Below are positions 35,402-37,352 of a stretch of DNA of 37,352 bases, one piece after another. Within the stretch, counting starts at the first letter, position 1. Each line of letters begins with the position of its first letter. Origin of the DNA: Cyclobacteriaceae bacterium (GTDB lineage Bacteria > Bacteroidota > Bacteroidia > Cytophagales > Cyclobacteriaceae); the NCBI GenBank assembly GCA_012033595.1, contig JAAUQL010000060.1:1-37352 (forward strand), written 5' to 3'. A program made the position numbers and the translations under genes. The notes beneath the pieces were generated by a model that did not search any database, was not told where the DNA came from, and saw only the letters and a program-made list of their open reading frames with translations.

Positions 35402-37189
35402 TTAGTGGCTGTTAACTATCAATTTCCCGGCTTTCATGGCTTGCTCCAGCCTAAATCCCGTATCAAATTCCACTTCCTTTTGAATGCGCCGCAGATACAG
35501 TGATCTGAAATTTTGGAGTGATGAAAGGATAGGATTGAGGGCTGTGTGACCCAGACCACACCGGTTGGCCTTCATGGTCACACTCCATCGTTCTATGTCC
35601 ATCAAGTCTTGCATCACGCCTTTACCATCTATTATTTTCCGCAGTTTTTGCTTCATAATAATGGGCAAAGTGCGGCAAGGTGTGCATGAGCCGCAAGATT
35701 CTTCTATAAAAAAATCTGTAAAGTTGAGCACAATATCTTTGAGCAAATCGCGGCTTTGGTTAATGATGATCAAAGAGCCGCCGGTAGAAAGGTCTTCGTA
35801 GCCGAGTATCCTCTCAAATTCGCCTGGTCCGATGCATGAGCCCGAAGGGCCTCCTACCTGTACCGCCTGCACCTCATCGGCACCAACCATATCGAGGATG
35901 TCATTGACACTAAATCCCCATTCCACTTCATAAACGCCTGGGAATCTGCAATCACCGGATACGGAAAGCAATTTGGTACCGGTAGATTCTATGGTTCCAA
36001 AACCCTTGTACCACTCCCCTCCGTTAAGGATTACCTTCACCACGGCACAAAGGGTTTCTACATTGTTTACTATGGTCGGCTGTTGCAAATATCCCTTTTC
36101 CACCGGAAAGGGAGGCCGGTCGCGTGGTTCTCCCCGCTTTCCTTCGGCAGATTCTATCAGAGCCGATTCTTCGCCGCAAACGTAAGCCCCGGCACCAAAC
36201 TGAATCCTGATGTCAAAATCGAACCCCGGCTTTTGGCCAATATTGGTGCCCAGCAGCCGATGATGGCGCATTTCTTCCAGGATGCTCTCCAAAAATTTCT
36301 GAAGGTATTTATATTCATACCTTAGATACAATATTCCCTCAGCAGCTCCTACGGCATAGGCCGCTACCGCCATGCCTTCGAAAAGCAGCCTGGGTCTTTC
36401 GGTGAGTATTACCCTGTCTTTGAAGGTGCCTGGTTCACCTTCGTCGGCATTGCAGAATACGTACTTTTTTTCACCGTTAGCCTTGCGGCAAAAATCCCAC
36501 TTTAACCCTGTCGGAAATCCTGCGCCACCCCGGCCTCTGATATTCGAATGCTTCATTTCTTCTATCACCTGCTGTGGCTCCATTTGTACCATCTTTTTGA
36601 TAGCCTCGCCAGAAACGTAATCGGAAGAGAGGATGGGGCCTTTTTTCATGATATGATTGTTGACCACCGCCCTGATGAGGTCGAGACTGTTGTTGCCATC
36701 GCCGTAGCTGGCCTGGAACATTTCTTCCACCCTTAGCCCATTGCGGATATCCCGTACTATTTCTCTGACCCTAAAGGGCGTTAGCCGGGTGAACACCACC
36801 CCATTGATAATGGCTGCCGGCTCCTGGTCGTTCATGCCGATACACGAAGTATTGAACAGTCCGATCATGCCATCTTCGCTCACTCTGCCAAAGGCACATC
36901 CTGCTTCCTGCTCAAAAGCCCGCGCTACTTCCTTTCTTCCATGCATGCAGGCCACGGCGCTGTCGTTGAGGTAAATGGTGTATTTACCTCGTGATTGCTG
37001 CGAAAAAAAATGATAAAATGAAATGGTTTGTTCAAGATCGACTCGTGATATATCGAGCGTGTGGGCGATCTGCTCTGCTGCCTGATCCTGAATGAAACCA
37101 AAGGCATCCTGGGTGTCTATGAGGATGTCCATCAACCGGGTTTTGTCTGCGTGGTACTTTTTGATGATGGCATCAACGGTGGTGTCCAT
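35402..37189 (-). CDS. hoxF: NAD-linked hydrogenase diaphorase subunit HoxF (NuoE-NuoF fusion)
   Basis: A 595-aa NADH- and FMN-binding subunit, similar in size to the HoxF of Ralstonia-type soluble hydrogenases. Residues 1-135 are a NuoE-like domain, and about 175-580 are NuoF. The FMN/NAD motif is IRGRGGAGFPTGLKW, with NADEGEPGTFKDR and the [4Fe-4S] motif ESCGSCTPCR. The NuoE-like domain keeps Cys81 and Cys116. The partner positions of the usual CxxxxC and CxxxC pairs are Asp76 and Asn120, so the usual [2Fe-2S] cluster there is probably absent or altered. The gene is first in the operon; the only DNA before it is a short gap to the IS110-like gene. Confidence 0.94.
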   Translation of the reverse strand: MDTTVDAIIKKYHADKTRLMDILIDTQDAFGFIQDQAAEQIAHTLDISRVDLEQTISFYHFFSQQSRGKYTIYLNDSAVACMHGRKEVARAFEQEAGCAFGRVSEDGMIGLFNTSCIGMNDQEPAAIINGVVFTRLTPFRVREIVRDIRNGLRVEEMFQASYGDGNNSLDLIRAVVNNHIMKKGPILSSDYVSGEAIKKMVQMEPQQVIEEMKHSNIRGRGGAGFPTGLKWDFCRKANGEKKYVFCNADEGEPGTFKDRVILTERPRLLFEGMAVAAYAVGAAEGILYLRYEYKYLQKFLESILEEMRHHRLLGTNIGQKPGFDFDIRIQFGAGAYVCGEESALIESAEGKRGEPRDRPPFPVEKGYLQQPTIVNNVETLCAVVKVILNGGEWYKGFGTIESTGTKLLSVSGDCRFPGVYEVEWGFSVNDILDMVGADEVQAVQVGGPSGSCIGPGEFERILGYEDLSTGGSLIIINQSRDLLKDIVLNFTDFFIEESCGSCTPCRTLPIIMKQKLRKIIDGKGVMQDLMDIERWSVTMKANRCGLGHTALNPILSSLQNFRSLYLRRIQKEVEFDTGFRLEQAMKAGKLIVNSH

Positions 37190-37306
37190 AGGGTTTTAGG
37201 TTTAGTGAAAAGAATGGCTAGGTCTGCATAAAACAATCATGAATAGAGGGAATTCACCCACAGGCATGAAAGTCGTTTAAATATAGAAACCAAACTATAT
37301 AACGCC
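37190..37306. other. Gap between hoxF and IS110-like gene
   Basis: The 117 bases hold the hoxF upstream region on minus and the presumed left non-coding end of an IS110-family element on plus. No convincing promoter consensus for hoxF was found. One arm of a 10-bp inverted repeat (37246-37255) falls here. Confidence 0.35.
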
Positions 37307-37328
37307 ATGTCTTTAGTAGAATTCCCTC
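37246..37328. repeat. Inverted repeat straddling the IS110-like gene start
   Basis: GAGGGAATTC (37246-37255) and GAATTCCCTC (37319-37328) are perfect inverted copies, 63 bases apart. The right arm lies within codons 5-8 of the transposase-like frame. In RNA it could fold over the start codon. Confidence 0.55.
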
Positions 37329-37352
37329 AGATTATTGAACGAGGTTGCGGCC
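37307..37352 (+). CDS. IS110-family transposase, N-terminal start only (partial)
   Basis: The ATG at 37307 opens a frame reading MSLVEFPQIIERGCG up to the window edge. The RGCG block is how many IS110-type (DEDD) transposases begin, immediately before the catalytic GxDVHK motif. That motif would lie just outside the window, so the call rests on 15 residues. If correct, a mobile element lies directly upstream of the hydrogenase operon. Confidence 0.5.
   Translation, partial: MSLVEFPQIIERGCG

Overview
The window looks like a chromosome segment of a Bacteroidota bacterium, most likely a free-living, polysaccharide-degrading Cytophagales-type organism. This is an inference, resting on: a Nudix-family arabinose regulator rather than AraC; an outer-membrane beta-barrel protein with a carboxypeptidase-regulatory-like domain; several exported carbohydrate-active proteins; weak Shine-Dalgarno sequences; and promoter-like sequences of the Bacteroidota TTG-N17-23-TAnnTTTG type. 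I see no rRNA, tRNA or CRISPR array.

Layout: (1) 1-6.9 kb, minus strand, a complete L-arabinose operon: sodium/sugar symporter, Nudix-like AraR, araD, araB, araA. It has a promoter, a candidate operator just downstream of the predicted start site, and a terminator. (2) 7.2-9.5 kb, a small accessory patch: RelE/ParE-type toxin with antitoxin, RadC-like JAB protein, tiny membrane protein plus DUF2493/SLOG protein, and the relic of a serine recombinase. (3) 9.7-13.1 kb, plus strand, a tightly packed hexuronate operon: SDR, YdeI/DUF1905 protein, SDR-type D-mannonate oxidoreductase, uxuA. (4) 13.3-16.5 kb, minus strand, a beta-barrel outer-membrane protein translationally overlapped by a Spy-like periplasmic protein. 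(5) 16.8-19.3 kb, an XRE-S24 (LexA/UmuD-like) regulator, a 99-aa unknown protein and a Y-family DNA polymerase. (6) 19.4-28.3 kb, a run of mostly exported enzymes: ThuA-like, an NAD(P)-binding epimerase-like protein, sialidase-like beta-propeller, GH5, GH2, DJ-1/PfpI and Cu/Zn superoxide dismutase. (7) 28.6-31.0 kb, an asparagine-synthetase-like protein without a glutaminase nucleophile followed by a radical SAM protein. This is the best candidate for an uncharacterised pathway. (8) 31.1-31.8 kb, a DUF1080 protein. (9) 31.9-37.2 kb, minus strand, hoxF-hoxU-hoxY-hoxH-hoxW, a bidirectional NAD-linked [NiFe] hydrogenase (group 3d type) with its maturation protease. (10) 37.3 kb to the end, the first codons of what looks like an IS110-family transposase, running off the window.

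A striking property of the whole window is that seven separate genes are each broken by a net loss of one base, four of them at A/T pentamers where a hexamer would restore the frame. The lesions hit unrelated genes, so I read them mainly as consensus errors in the assembly and annotate the genes across them. Genuine decay cannot be excluded from the sequence alone.

How it works together: arabinose and hexuronates released from plant or algal polysaccharides by secreted hydrolases would be imported and funnelled to the pentose-phosphate and KDG routes. The Hox hydrogenase would couple NAD(H) to H2 and could vent or recover reducing power under low oxygen. The S24 regulator and polymerase form a DNA-damage module.
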